64,000 nucleotides of DNA, taken from positions 14,523 to 78,522 of the forward strand of contig DATDJI010000050.1 of NCBI GenBank assembly GCA_036520615.1, given 5' to 3'. The notes under the pieces are model-generated. The model saw only the letters and a program-made list of their open reading frames with translations, was not told the DNA's origin and did not search any database. Both the position numbers and the translations under genes were made by a program. Below, in pieces: positions 17,889-26,661 of this stretch. This DNA is from CAMCXE01 sp036520615. GTDB taxonomy: Bacteria; Pseudomonadota; Gammaproteobacteria; Pseudomonadales; Cellvibrionaceae. The first letter of the stretch is position 1. The number at the start of each line of letters is the position of its first letter.

Positions 17889-18722
17889 ATGTCAATTCAT
17901 GCACCACTGCTTTCTATCAAATGGCTTCAACAACATTTAAACGATGAGAATGTGATTGTTCTTGATGCCAGTATGGCGCCACCGGGGCAGCCACTGTATG
18001 CACCAGCTGCCATTATCCCCAAGGCGCGTCGGTTTGATTTTGATAAGCAGGTCTGTGATACAGGCAGTGACCTTCCCCATATGATGCCAAGTGCCGACGA
18101 ATTTACTCGGGCGGCGCAGGCCTTGGGAATTAACGATGATTCCATCATAGTGGCATACGACCACATAGGGCTGTTTGCCAGCCCGCGTGCTTGGTGGATG
18201 TTTAAAAGCATGGGGCACAAAGCGGTGTATGTGCTCGATGGCGGCTTGCCCGCATGGATAAATGCAGGCTTGCCGGCAATTAATAATTATGCGGTGGCGC
18301 CGTCGTTCGGTAATTTTCAGGCGTGCCCTAGGCCGAATTATTTTGTCGGTCAAACGCAAGTGCTCAATGCGCTGGGTAGTGCACACACGCGTATTCTCGA
18401 TGCGCGCCCGACTGGCCGTTTTGAAGGCAGTATTGCCGAGCCGCGTCCCGGGCTGCGTGCAGGCCATATGCCAGGAGCCGTGTCAGTTCCAGCTACTTGC
18501 GTGCAGCAAAGCGGGCATTTGTTGGCAGCGGAGGAGGAGTTAACCCGGTTGTTAGGAGCTCCAGGTTCCATTATCTGCACGTGCGGCTCGGGTGTAACCG
18601 CTTGTGTGCTGGCATTAGCTGCAGTAGTTGCTGGTTTTAGCGAGGTTGCTGTTTACGATGGTAGTTGGAGTGAATGGGGCAAGCCTGAGCTTAATTTACC
18701 GGTGGTAACAGGTGCAGCTTGA
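17889..18722 (+). CDS. sseA: Sulfurtransferase (3-mercaptopyruvate/thiosulfate type)
   Basis: A two-domain rhodanese-family enzyme of 277 residues. The C-terminal domain has the active-site loop CGSGVTAC beginning at Cys232; the GSGV(T) loop is characteristic of 3-mercaptopyruvate sulfurtransferases rather than thiosulfate rhodaneses. The N-terminal rhodanese domain (about 1-125) lacks the catalytic cysteine, having DHIGLFASPRAWWMF in its place. The ATG at 17889 has a GGAGAA ribosome-binding site 7 bases upstream; the longer frame from a GTG at 17814 lacks support. It likely works in the cytoplasm in cysteine breakdown and sulfur transfer. Confidence 0.88.
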   Translation: MSIHAPLLSIKWLQQHLNDENVIVLDASMAPPGQPLYAPAAIIPKARRFDFDKQVCDTGSDLPHMMPSADEFTRAAQALGINDDSIIVAYDHIGLFASPRAWWMFKSMGHKAVYVLDGGLPAWINAGLPAINNYAVAPSFGNFQACPRPNYFVGQTQVLNALGSAHTRILDARPTGRFEGSIAEPRPGLRAGHMPGAVSVPATCVQQSGHLLAAEEELTRLLGAPGSIICTCGSGVTACVLALAAVVAGFSEVAVYDGSWSEWGKPELNLPVVTGAA

Positions 18723-18913
18723 GATTGTTGGCTAGTCGGCAGTGAGTGGGCCGATACTTAAATTAAGCGCTAATAGAAAGCATATGCGCCTATTTCTTTG
18801 CATTGCGCTGAGCGTTTTAGGGGCGGGTTTGATATTGTGAAGACCTAGGCAAACTTACTGCTTCGCCCGCGTATCACGCTGTTTACATTTAAATAATTCA
18901 AAAGGGGAGCCAT

Positions 18914-19243
18914 GTGAAAAAGTTTCACCTAGCCTTAGGTGTGGCCGATATCGCCGCAAGTGTGGAGGAATACTCGGAGCGCTTACAGGCTCAGCCTGCT
19001 GTTGTAGTGCCGGGTGAATACGCGCTGTGGCGCACGGCCCATCTAAATTTTTCCGTGCGCAAAGTGGAGGCCGGCCAAGTTGGGCAATTGCGTCACTTGG
19101 GATGGGAGGATCCGCATGCGCAAGAATTTAGTTGCAGTGAGGACTGCAATGGCATTGGTTGGGAGCACTTTAATCTTCAGCAACAATTAGATGAAATAGC
19201 GTTGGCTTGGCCCGGCTCGGTAAAAGGCTCAGGGCGTGTATAA
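18914..19243 (+). CDS. Small VOC/glyoxalase-fold protein
   Basis: 109 residues opening with FHLALGVADIAASVEEY, the first strand-helix unit of vicinal-oxygen-chelate (glyoxalase/bleomycin-resistance/dioxygenase) proteins. The H4 of FHLAL and the E132-equivalent in WEHFNL are possible metal ligands. The pattern is closest to CadI/ArsI-like small VOC proteins, but the cysteine pair typical of ArsI is only partly present (SCSEDC). The start is a GTG at 18914 with an AAAGGGGAG ribosome-binding site; an ATG overlapping it would stop at once. It lies just upstream of ruvC in the position where yebC is often found in relatives. Confidence 0.7.
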   Translation: MKKFHLALGVADIAASVEEYSERLQAQPAVVVPGEYALWRTAHLNFSVRKVEAGQVGQLRHLGWEDPHAQEFSCSEDCNGIGWEHFNLQQQLDEIALAWPGSVKGSGRV

Positions 19244-19364
19244 CACAGCGCGCAACTTCCGCGATTTGCGAGCGCGTGCGGTGTCGTCTTATTCACGGCT
19301 GCGCCATGTTGGTTGACGCAGTGGTATCAGGGCCTGACACTACGGCATTTTCTAGGCGCAATGC

Positions 19365-19886
19365 ATGACATTAATTTTGGGTATCGACCCAGGCTCACGC
19401 AAAACTGGCTATGGACTTATTCAGCAGCAGGGCCAGCGCTTAAGCTACTGTGCCAGTGGTGTGATTCGCCCACCGATAGACGCGCCTTTAAGTGAACGCC
19501 TCAAAGTAATTTTTGACGGCATATCCCAAATCATTGCCGCACACGCTCCCGCACAGTTTGCGATTGAACAAATCTTTATGGCTAAAAACGCCTCAAGTGC
19601 TCTAAAGCTGGGGCAGGCGAGAGGTGTGGCGTTATTGGCTGCAGCTTGTGCAGGGCTAACGGTATACGAATATGAAGCGCGCAAGGTGAAGCAGGCGGTA
19701 GTGGGCACTGGCGCCGCCGATAAAACTCAAGTACAGCATATGGTGAAAAGTCTTTTAAAGTTGGTGGCTTCCCCGCAAGAGGATGCCGCCGATGCTCTGG
19801 CCGTGGCCATCTGCCACGCCAATAGTTTTCATTTAACCGCCCGCGTTGAGCTCACCGGGCGCTTCAGCCGAGGGCGATTGCGGTGA
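19365..19886 (+). CDS. ruvC: Holliday junction resolvase RuvC
   Basis: An endonuclease that cuts Holliday junctions resolved from the RuvAB branch-migration complex. The 173 residues are of standard length. The catalytic acidic residues are visible: D8 in GIDPGS, E68 in AIEQIF, and D140/D143 in EDAADALAVA. The start is ATG; another ATG lies 4 bases upstream out of frame. Its stop overlaps the GTG start of ruvA, which indicates translational coupling. Confidence 0.96.
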   Translation: MTLILGIDPGSRKTGYGLIQQQGQRLSYCASGVIRPPIDAPLSERLKVIFDGISQIIAAHAPAQFAIEQIFMAKNASSALKLGQARGVALLAAACAGLTVYEYEARKVKQAVVGTGAADKTQVQHMVKSLLKLVASPQEDAADALAVAICHANSFHLTARVELTGRFSRGRLR

Positions 19887-20497
19887 TAGGTCGATTAACC
19901 GGACGTTTAGTAGAAAAACAACCGCCACAATTAGTCATTGATGTACAAGGTGTTGGCTACGAACTGCTCGCCCCGATGACCACTTTTTATCAGCTGCCCG
20001 CTTTAGGTGAGATAACTAGCCTGCACACGCACTTGTCCATCAGTGAGGCCGCCCACCAGCTATTTGGCTTTGCTAATGCGCAGGATCGCAGTTTTTTTCG
20101 TCTGTTGATTAAGGTTTCGGGCGTAGGCCCGAAAATGGCGTTAGCCATACTCTCAGCGATGGAGGCGCAGGAGTGTGCCCAATGCATTTTGCAAAACAAT
20201 TTAATCGCTTTAGTTAAAATCCCGGGCGTCGGCAAAAAAATTGCCGAGCGCTTGGTGATAGAAATGCGCGATCGTTTAAAAGATTGGGCGCCACATGGCA
20301 GCGCCAAAGCGATTCAGGAAGCACCACAAGCACAACAGGTCAATGCTATGGTGGCAGAAGCAGAAAGCGCTCTGGTGGCACTTGGCTACAAACCTGCGGA
20401 AGCTGCCAAGGCAATTCTCGCCGCAATGAAACAGGCAGAGCTTACGCGCACTGAAGATATAATCCGCGCTGTTTTGCGCGCAATGTCGCCCAATTAA
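19883..20497 (+). CDS. ruvA: Holliday junction branch-migration protein RuvA
   Basis: A tetrameric junction-binding subunit that recruits RuvB. The 204 residues begin with MIGRLTGRLVEK, the N-terminal OB-fold. Two helix-hairpin-helix motifs follow: SGVGPKMAL near 75 and PGVGKKIAER near 112. The C-terminal RuvB-contacting domain (ALVALGYKPAEA) comes after an alanine/glutamine-rich linker. It starts with GTG overlapping the ruvC stop. Confidence 0.96.
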   Translation: MIGRLTGRLVEKQPPQLVIDVQGVGYELLAPMTTFYQLPALGEITSLHTHLSISEAAHQLFGFANAQDRSFFRLLIKVSGVGPKMALAILSAMEAQECAQCILQNNLIALVKIPGVGKKIAERLVIEMRDRLKDWAPHGSAKAIQEAPQAQQVNAMVAEAESALVALGYKPAEAAKAILAAMKQAELTRTEDIIRAVLRAMSPN

Positions 20498-20527
20498 AAA
20501 TCCATCCATTCAGCCAAGGTCATCTCA

Positions 20528-21556
20528 GTGATAGAACCGGATCGTCTTATTCAGGCCACTGCCTCGGCAAAAGATGAGCAATTCGACCGCGCCATACGGC
20601 CTAAAACCCTTGAGGATTACATAGGCCAGCCTGCCGTACGCGAACAAATGGAGATTTTTATTGGCGCCGCCCGCAAGCGGGGCGAACCGCTTGACCATAC
20701 ACTTGTATTTGGCCCGCCAGGACTGGGTAAAACCACGCTTGCAAATATCATCGCTGCGGAAATGGGCGTTGCACTTAAATCCACTTCAGGCCCAGTGCTG
20801 GAAAAAGCCGGCGACCTAGCCGCGATTATGACCAATCTTGATCCCGGCGACGTGTTATTTATCGACGAGATACACAGATTGAGCCCGGTGGTGGAGGAAA
20901 TACTCTACCCTGCGATGGAGGATTACCAGCTGGATATTATGATCGGAGAAGGCCCTGCCGCCCGCTCTATCAAGCTGGATTTGCCGCCGTTCACATTGGT
21001 TGGCGCTACGACTCGAGCCGGTTTATTAACGTCTCCGCTGCGCGATCGCTTTGGTATTGTGCAGCGTTTGGAGTTTTATTCGGTGGCGGATCTAGCCACG
21101 ATCGTTGGGCGTTCGGCGCGGTTATTGGGGGTGCCGGTGGATGGCGAGGGTGCTTTTGAGATAGCCAAACGCGCTCGCGGTACTCCGCGTATAGCCAATC
21201 GCTTGCTGCGGCGGGTACGCGATTTTGCTGAAGTAAAACATACCGGAGAAGTGACCGCAGATGTGGCAGATCAAGCGCTGAATATGCTCAATGTGGATGC
21301 CTGCGGGTTTGATCACATGGATAGACGCCTGCTGCTAACTCTTATTGAGAAGTTTTCAGGCGGCCCAGTAGGGGTCGACTCTCTAGCCGCCGCGATCAGC
21401 GAGGAGCGCGATACCATTGAGGATGTGCTGGAGCCTTATCTTATCCAGCAGGGCTATCTGATGCGCACCCCTCGTGGGCGGCAGGCCACTGCGTTGGCCT
21501 ATGCGCATTTTGATTGCGTTATGCCAAAGCGGCTGCGCCAAGATGACCTGTTTTAG
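20528..21556 (+). CDS. ruvB: Holliday junction branch-migration helicase RuvB
   Basis: An AAA+ motor of 342 residues. The Walker A motif GPPGLGKTT is at 62-70, Walker B is LFIDEIHRL near 108, sensor 1 is VGATTRAG near 160, and the arginine finger lies in the segment RDRFGI. The C-terminal winged helix ends with MRTPRGRQAT. It starts with GTG, 30 bases after ruvA, and closes the ruvCAB operon. Confidence 0.97.
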   Translation: MIEPDRLIQATASAKDEQFDRAIRPKTLEDYIGQPAVREQMEIFIGAARKRGEPLDHTLVFGPPGLGKTTLANIIAAEMGVALKSTSGPVLEKAGDLAAIMTNLDPGDVLFIDEIHRLSPVVEEILYPAMEDYQLDIMIGEGPAARSIKLDLPPFTLVGATTRAGLLTSPLRDRFGIVQRLEFYSVADLATIVGRSARLLGVPVDGEGAFEIAKRARGTPRIANRLLRRVRDFAEVKHTGEVTADVADQALNMLNVDACGFDHMDRRLLLTLIEKFSGGPVGVDSLAAAISEERDTIEDVLEPYLIQQGYLMRTPRGRQATALAYAHFDCVMPKRLRQDDLF

Positions 21557-21718
21557 TCCCTATGCCAAACCTACGCTCGTTTGTCAAACCCTGAGCATAT
21601 TTGTGGACGAATTCCGCAAAACATAGTGCTTCGCAAAACATAGTGCTATCATGCCGCCGCTTTTTTGAGGCTCGCAATCTGTCGCCCCTTAGTGATGTTA
21701 ACTTGGAATCCCCGCCGC

Positions 21719-22408
21719 ATGCCCGAACAAGAACCCTTATCCATATTGCATCTAATTTTTGGTGCAGGCCCTGTTGTATTAGCGGTCATGGGTATTTTAT
21801 TTGCCGCCTCCTTCATTTCCTGGATTGTTATATTTCAACGCGCTTTTTACCAAAATAAGGCCTCTAAGCATTTAGCTGATTTCGAGCGCCAATTTTGGTC
21901 CGGCATTGATTTGACCCAACTTTATCGCCAAGGCAACAACAAAGCGGTTGATGGCGCAGCTGAAGGTATAGAAAGTATTTTTCGCTCCGGCTTTAAAGAG
22001 TTCACTCGTTTGCGCCAGCAGGCCGGAGTTGATGCTGACGCGGTTATGGAAGGGGCTCAGCGTGCCATGCGCGTAGCCGCTGCCAAAGAGCAAGAAAAGC
22101 TCGAAGCCGGCTTGCCATTTCTTGCCAGTGTCGCATCAGTAAGCCCCTATATTGGTCTGTTTGGAACCGTGTGGGGGATATTAAACTCCTTCCGAGGGCT
22201 TGCCACTCAAGCCCAGGCTACAATTGCAACAGTAGCGCCGGGCATTTCAGAAGCCCTAGTTGCAACCGCCATAGGTCTATTTGCAGCGATCCCCGCTGTG
22301 CTTGCCTACAATCGATTTGCGGCTAAAGCTGAGACACTAAGTTCTAATTACGCAACCTTTGCGGAAGAATTGTCGTCAATTCTTCATCGCCAGGCACACG
22401 CCCGTTAA
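21719..22408 (+). CDS. tolQ: Tol-Pal system proton-channel subunit TolQ
   Basis: An inner-membrane protein of 229 residues, homologous to ExbB and MotA. It has three membrane segments: about 12-34, then a pair near 130-155 and 165-190. The conserved AGLPFLASVASVSPYIGLFG precedes the second helix. With TolR it uses the proton motive force to energise TolA. I preferred the ATG at 21719 (MPEQEPLSILHL); an in-frame ATG 24 bases upstream exists. The acyl-CoA thioesterase gene ybgC, usual just before tolQ, is absent here. Confidence 0.94.
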   Translation: MPEQEPLSILHLIFGAGPVVLAVMGILFAASFISWIVIFQRAFYQNKASKHLADFERQFWSGIDLTQLYRQGNNKAVDGAAEGIESIFRSGFKEFTRLRQQAGVDADAVMEGAQRAMRVAAAKEQEKLEAGLPFLASVASVSPYIGLFGTVWGILNSFRGLATQAQATIATVAPGISEALVATAIGLFAAIPAVLAYNRFAAKAETLSSNYATFAEELSSILHRQAHAR

Positions 22409-22423
22409 GGGGCGACATTCTTT

Positions 22424-22867
22424 ATGGCTGCAGTAATAAAAGGCGGTAAACGTAAAAAGCCCATGGCTGAAATTAACGTCGTGCCCTATATCGATGTAAT
22501 GCTGGTGCTGTTGGTTATTTTCATGATAACGGCACCGATGCTTACTCAGGGCGTAAAAGTGGAGTTACCCAAAGCCGCCGCAAAACCCGTTGATGCAAAA
22601 AAAGATGTGATAAACGTCGGTGTAAAAAAAGATGGCTCTTATTGGCTTGATGTGGGCAAAGAATCCGCCGAAGCGGGTGGAACACAAATGCCTTTAGCTG
22701 ATATCAAGCAAAAAGTTGGTATTTTATTAAATGCGGATCCTACAACTCCTGTATTAGTTAAAGGCGACCGTGCGGTGGAATACGGAATTGTTGTTACTTT
22801 AATGGCTGAATTACAACAGGCGGGGGCAAAATCGGTGGGTTTAGTTACAGATCCCAATAGTCGTTAA
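22424..22867 (+). CDS. tolR: Tol-Pal system protein TolR
   Basis: The 147-residue partner of TolQ, homologous to ExbD. A single membrane helix at about 25-43 contains the essential aspartate in the motif YIDVMLVLLVIFM, with the GKRKKPMAEINVVP basic stretch before it. The periplasmic domain follows. It starts with ATG 15 bases after tolQ. Confidence 0.95.
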   Translation: MAAVIKGGKRKKPMAEINVVPYIDVMLVLLVIFMITAPMLTQGVKVELPKAAAKPVDAKKDVINVGVKKDGSYWLDVGKESAEAGGTQMPLADIKQKVGILLNADPTTPVLVKGDRAVEYGIVVTLMAELQQAGAKSVGLVTDPNSR

Positions 22868-22870
22868 ACT

Positions 22871-23785
22871 ATGTCCGATGCTGTGCGTGAAAATGCAATT
22901 CCCACCCTGGCAAGCTTGATTTTGCACCTTGGTTTATTAGGTGGGATTTATTATTGGGAAACACATCAAGATCCACCACCGAAGGTGGTCGAAGTGCAGG
23001 TTATTGAAGCAAAATTAGTATCCTTGAAAACCAAAACTAAAGTTGCGCGCACTGAAGATACGCGCAAAATCAATAAGGTTGAGGTTTCTCAAGCAGTAGA
23101 AAAAGAACAGGATATTAAAAATCTTCAGGAGGAAGAGCATAAAGCGGCGGCCGAAAAACTCGCTGAAGAAACTCAGAAAAAAGCACAACAACAAGAAGTG
23201 CAACGCAAAGAACAAGAGACAAAAATCGAAGAAGAATTAGCATTTAAACGCAAGAAAGAAGAGGAAAAAGAAAAGGAGAAAGAAGCCAAAGAAAAGGCGG
23301 AGGCAGAAGCAAAAGCCGTAGAAGAAAAACGCAAAGCAGAAGAGTTGGCGGCCAAAGCTCAGGAAGAAAAACGCAAATCATTAGAAGATAAAATACGCAA
23401 AGAAAAACAGGCAGAAAAAAGGAAGCAGGAACAATTAAAGTTAAAACAAGCGGAAGAGCGGCAAGTTCGCGCTGAGCAGTCTGAAGAAGCCGCCAATTCG
23501 TATTTGGCGATGATTAAAGATCGCATTGAGCGAAAATGGAATCGCCCTCCGTCAGCCCGCAATGGCATGGCCTGTGTGCTGCACATTTCAATAGTTCCAA
23601 CGGGACGAATTGTGGATGTAGATGTAGTTAAAAGCAGTGGTAGTGATGAATTTGACCGCTCTGCAGAACAAGCTGTCCGTGCAGTCGAGCAATTTAAAGA
23701 ATTGCAAGGTATGGATCCTGAGCTGTTTGAGCAGGATTTCCGTGAATTGGAAATATTATTTAGACCTGAGGATTTAAGACAGTGA
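22871..23785 (+). CDS. tolA: Tol-Pal system protein TolA
   Basis: The 304-residue periplasm-spanning protein linking TolQR to Pal and TolB. A membrane anchor lies at about 10-28. A very long charged helix of Lys/Glu/Ala, about residues 45-205, spans the periplasm. The globular C-terminal domain follows (NSYLAMIKDRIERKWNRPP onward, with the GRIVDVDVVKSSG strand-turn). It lies 3 bases after tolR, and its stop overlaps the tolB start. Confidence 0.94.
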   Translation: MSDAVRENAIPTLASLILHLGLLGGIYYWETHQDPPPKVVEVQVIEAKLVSLKTKTKVARTEDTRKINKVEVSQAVEKEQDIKNLQEEEHKAAAEKLAEETQKKAQQQEVQRKEQETKIEEELAFKRKKEEEKEKEKEAKEKAEAEAKAVEEKRKAEELAAKAQEEKRKSLEDKIRKEKQAEKRKQEQLKLKQAEERQVRAEQSEEAANSYLAMIKDRIERKWNRPPSARNGMACVLHISIVPTGRIVDVDVVKSSGSDEFDRSAEQAVRAVEQFKELQGMDPELFEQDFRELEILFRPEDLRQ

Positions 23786-25059
23786 GATTAGTTATTGCCG
23801 TATTTTTAAGCTGGATAACGCTGTCGGCTCATGCATTGTTGACGGTGGAAATTACCAAAGGCAGCGCTAAGCCAACTCCGATTGCTGTGGTACCGTTTGG
23901 TAATACCAATGGTTTACCTGAAGATATTCAGCAAATTGTATCCGCCGATTTGGATCGCAGCGGCTTATTTCAAACCATCCCTAAAGGCGAAATGCTTTCT
24001 CAACCTACAACTCAAAAAGAAGTTTATTTTCGCGATTGGCAGCGGTTAAAAGTTTCTTATGTAGTAATAGGCTCGATGAGTACGTCACCTGATGGCCGTT
24101 ATGCGCTGCATTTCGAACTCTATGATGTGTTATCTAGTCGGCAAGTTTTTAGTGGCAACACAGTAGGGCAGGCGAGCCAGTTACGCGATATAGCGCATGC
24201 GGTAAGCGATGCAGTTTTTGAAAAAATCACAGGAATTCCAGGCATTTTTTCCACTAAGATGGTGTACGTTGAAGATTTGGGATATGCAGGGCCTGGCCGC
24301 TATCGTCTGGTATTTGCAGACATAGACGGTGCTCGTGAACGTGTGTTGCAGGCATCTAAATTGCCAATACTTTCTCCCGTTTGGTCGCATCGTGGTGATA
24401 AAATTGCATACGTTTCATTTGAAACTACGCGGCCAGCCATTTATATTATGGATCTTGCGACCGGGCGCAAAACTCAGATGACAAATTTTCCTGGGTTAAA
24501 TGGTGCTCCTGCGTTTTCGCCGGATGATACTCGCCTAGCAATGTGTTTATCTAAAGATGGAAATCCGGAAATTTATGTAATGAATATTGCAACTCGTCAG
24601 TTGCAACGGGTGACAGATCATTTTGGTATCGATCATGAACCATCATTTTCAGCTGACGGCCGCTCGGTATTATTTACATCGAGCCGCGGTGGAAGTCCGC
24701 AAATTTATCAGGTGGATTTGGCCAGTGGCCGCCCTGAGAGAGTGACATTTGACGGTGAATATAACGCGCGCCCTCGCATCACACCCGATGGCAAGAGCAT
24801 TGTTATGGTTCACCGTGATAAAGGCATCTTTCATATCGCCTCTCAAGATTTGAAAACAGGTGATATGCGGATATTGACGGAAACTTTGTTAGATGAATCG
24901 CCAAGCGTAGCTCCCAACGGCGCCATGTTGTTGTATGCTACGCAGCAGCAAGGTAAAGGAGTGCTCGGCGCAGTATCTATGGACGCTGGCGTGAAATTTA
25001 CAATGCCGTCAAGACAAGGTGATGTACGCGAACCTGCGTGGTCGCCATTTTTGAAATAA
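23782..25059 (+). CDS. tolB: Periplasmic Tol-Pal protein TolB
   Basis: A 425-residue periplasmic beta-propeller that binds Pal and TolA. It has a signal peptide (cleavage probably after SAHA), an N-terminal alpha/beta domain to about 160, and then repeated TolB blades with SPDDTRLAMCLSKDGNPEIY-type motifs, each with D-G-x-P-E-I/Q-I-Y turns. It starts with GTG inside the end of tolA. Confidence 0.95.
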   Translation: MRLVIAVFLSWITLSAHALLTVEITKGSAKPTPIAVVPFGNTNGLPEDIQQIVSADLDRSGLFQTIPKGEMLSQPTTQKEVYFRDWQRLKVSYVVIGSMSTSPDGRYALHFELYDVLSSRQVFSGNTVGQASQLRDIAHAVSDAVFEKITGIPGIFSTKMVYVEDLGYAGPGRYRLVFADIDGARERVLQASKLPILSPVWSHRGDKIAYVSFETTRPAIYIMDLATGRKTQMTNFPGLNGAPAFSPDDTRLAMCLSKDGNPEIYVMNIATRQLQRVTDHFGIDHEPSFSADGRSVLFTSSRGGSPQIYQVDLASGRPERVTFDGEYNARPRITPDGKSIVMVHRDKGIFHIASQDLKTGDMRILTETLLDESPSVAPNGAMLLYATQQQGKGVLGAVSMDAGVKFTMPSRQGDVREPAWSPFLK

Positions 25060-25104
25060 TGAGTTAATTCAACTCGTAAAACTTGTTCACTTGGGAGTGA
25101 TAAA

Positions 25105-25590
25105 ATGTTAAACACTTTAAAAACCGTATTTACCCTGATCGCTGTATTGGGTCTGTTAAGCGGCTGTTCTTCAAGCAAGAAAAAACAAGAAGCTGCTCCT
25201 GCTGCTGCTCCTGTTGTTGAAACTCCAGTTTCTCAGGGCATCAACGTAGACGCTCTTAAAGCGGCTGCTGATGCTGCTGGCAACGTGTTCTACTTCGAGT
25301 TCGATTCATTTGTATTGACCGAACAAACTCGCGCTGCTTTATTGGCTCACGCTGAGTACCTAAAAGCTGCTCCACGTTCACTGCGTTTAGAAGGTCATGC
25401 TGACGAGCGCGGAAGCCGTGAATACAATATGGCTTTAGGTGAAAAACGTGCCGCTGCTGTTAAAGACTTCTTGGCTTCTCAAGGTGTTAGCTCTGCAGTT
25501 GAAGTTGTAAGCTTCGGTGAAGAGCAACCTGCTGAGAAAGGTCACGCTGAAGGTTCTTGGTCTAAAAACCGTCGTGTTGAACTGAAATAA
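25105..25590 (+). CDS. pal: Peptidoglycan-associated lipoprotein Pal
   Basis: A 161-residue outer-membrane lipoprotein with the lipobox LLSGC (Cys21). The OmpA-like domain follows: FYFEFDSFVLTEQTR, then LRLEGHADERGSREYNMALG with the peptidoglycan-binding D and R, and a final NRRVEL. It anchors the outer membrane to peptidoglycan and is pulled by TolA. An Ala-rich linker lies between the lipidated cysteine and the domain. Confidence 0.96.
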   Translation: MLNTLKTVFTLIAVLGLLSGCSSSKKKQEAAPAAAPVVETPVSQGINVDALKAAADAAGNVFYFEFDSFVLTEQTRAALLAHAEYLKAAPRSLRLEGHADERGSREYNMALGEKRAAAVKDFLASQGVSSAVEVVSFGEEQPAEKGHAEGSWSKNRRVELK

Positions 25591-25603
25591 GTTTTTGATC
25601 TAC

Positions 25604-26554
25604 ATGTTGAAATCCTCCCTCGCTGCCATCCTCGTGATGGCAGTTAGCAGCACCGCCTTCGCTAAGGTTGAAGTAATCGATTCAGAACCGGTTTCTTCTC
25701 CTGGAGCGGTGACTGTTTATCCTGGCCCAGCTCCGAGCGCAGCACCGCAGGTGTCAACGCGCATGGGTTCTGGCTCGTCTGATTATTCACAAATTCAAGC
25801 AATGCAAGAAGAAATTCAGCAGTTGCGTGGATTAGTTGAGCAGCAGGCCAACGATATCAAGCGTCTCAAATCTCAGCGTGAAGAAGACTATATGGACTTG
25901 GATCGCCGAGTGAGTGCCTTGAGTAAGGGAGGAGCATCGGCAGCGTCTCACGCTGTCGACGATTTACCAGTTAATGATAAAAAATCCGCGTTAACGGAAA
26001 AAAAAAGCCTCAAAAAAGACCCAGTCAGCAACTCCAGCCTCCAAAGCGAAGCCGCTGAAGAAGGTCTAACTGATAGCGTAAGGGCGTCTTCAATCGGTGT
26101 GAATGCAGCGGTTAAAACAGGCCGAATAAATGAAGATACCGGTGACAGTATCTCCGATACTAATTCTTCAGCTGAATCCGGTGCTGATGAATTTACGATT
26201 TATAGCAGCGCGCTAAATTTGATTGTAAAAACCAAAGATTACAATGGCGGTGTAACTGCCATGAATAAATATTTAACGCAATTCCCTAAAGGCAAATATG
26301 CACCCAATGCACTTTTCTGGGTGGGTAGCGCCTATCAAAGCCAGAACATGCCAGAAAAAGCTATTGAATCCTACGAGCGTATGATTAAGCGCTATCCTAA
26401 GGAAGTCAAAGCAGACGAGGCACGTCTGCGTCTCGCGCGTGTTTATTTCCAGCGTGGCGACAAAGAAGAAGCGCGCATCGTGTTGGATGAAATTGTCGAA
26501 GGCGGTGGCCCTCAAGCCAAAGCTGCTCAAGACATGCTAAGTAAAAATTTCTAA
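25604..26554 (+). CDS. cpoB: Cell-division coordinator CpoB (YbgF)
   Basis: A 316-residue periplasmic protein with a signal peptide ending AFA. The N-terminal coiled coil (about 50-100, with IQAMQEEIQQLRGLVEQQ) trimerises it. A variable, Ser/Asp-rich linker covers about 105-195. Three TPR repeats fill the C terminus (ALNLIVKTKDYNGGVTAMN, NALFWVGSAYQSQNMPEKA, ARLRLARVYFQRGDKEEA). In relatives it links Tol-Pal with peptidoglycan synthesis at the septum. The ATG at 25604 gives the intact signal peptide; a TTG lies 9 bases upstream. Confidence 0.92.
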   Translation: MLKSSLAAILVMAVSSTAFAKVEVIDSEPVSSPGAVTVYPGPAPSAAPQVSTRMGSGSSDYSQIQAMQEEIQQLRGLVEQQANDIKRLKSQREEDYMDLDRRVSALSKGGASAASHAVDDLPVNDKKSALTEKKSLKKDPVSNSSLQSEAAEEGLTDSVRASSIGVNAAVKTGRINEDTGDSISDTNSSAESGADEFTIYSSALNLIVKTKDYNGGVTAMNKYLTQFPKGKYAPNALFWVGSAYQSQNMPEKAIESYERMIKRYPKEVKADEARLRLARVYFQRGDKEEARIVLDEIVEGGGPQAKAAQDMLSKNF

Positions 26555-26661
26555 TTATTCGAGCCTAATAGCACAATTCATTAACGGATGTATTGTTAAT
26601 TATCCTGCTGTTTTAAGGTCTGCCCTACAGTTCAGTATTTGTTTTGCGCGACCGGTAGAAT

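Noticed and set aside
18783..18839. 18-codon hydrophobic peptide MRLFLCIALSVLGAGLIL downstream of the sulfurtransferase gene
   Set aside because: It looks like a lone membrane helix but has only a weak ribosome-binding site and no support beyond composition.
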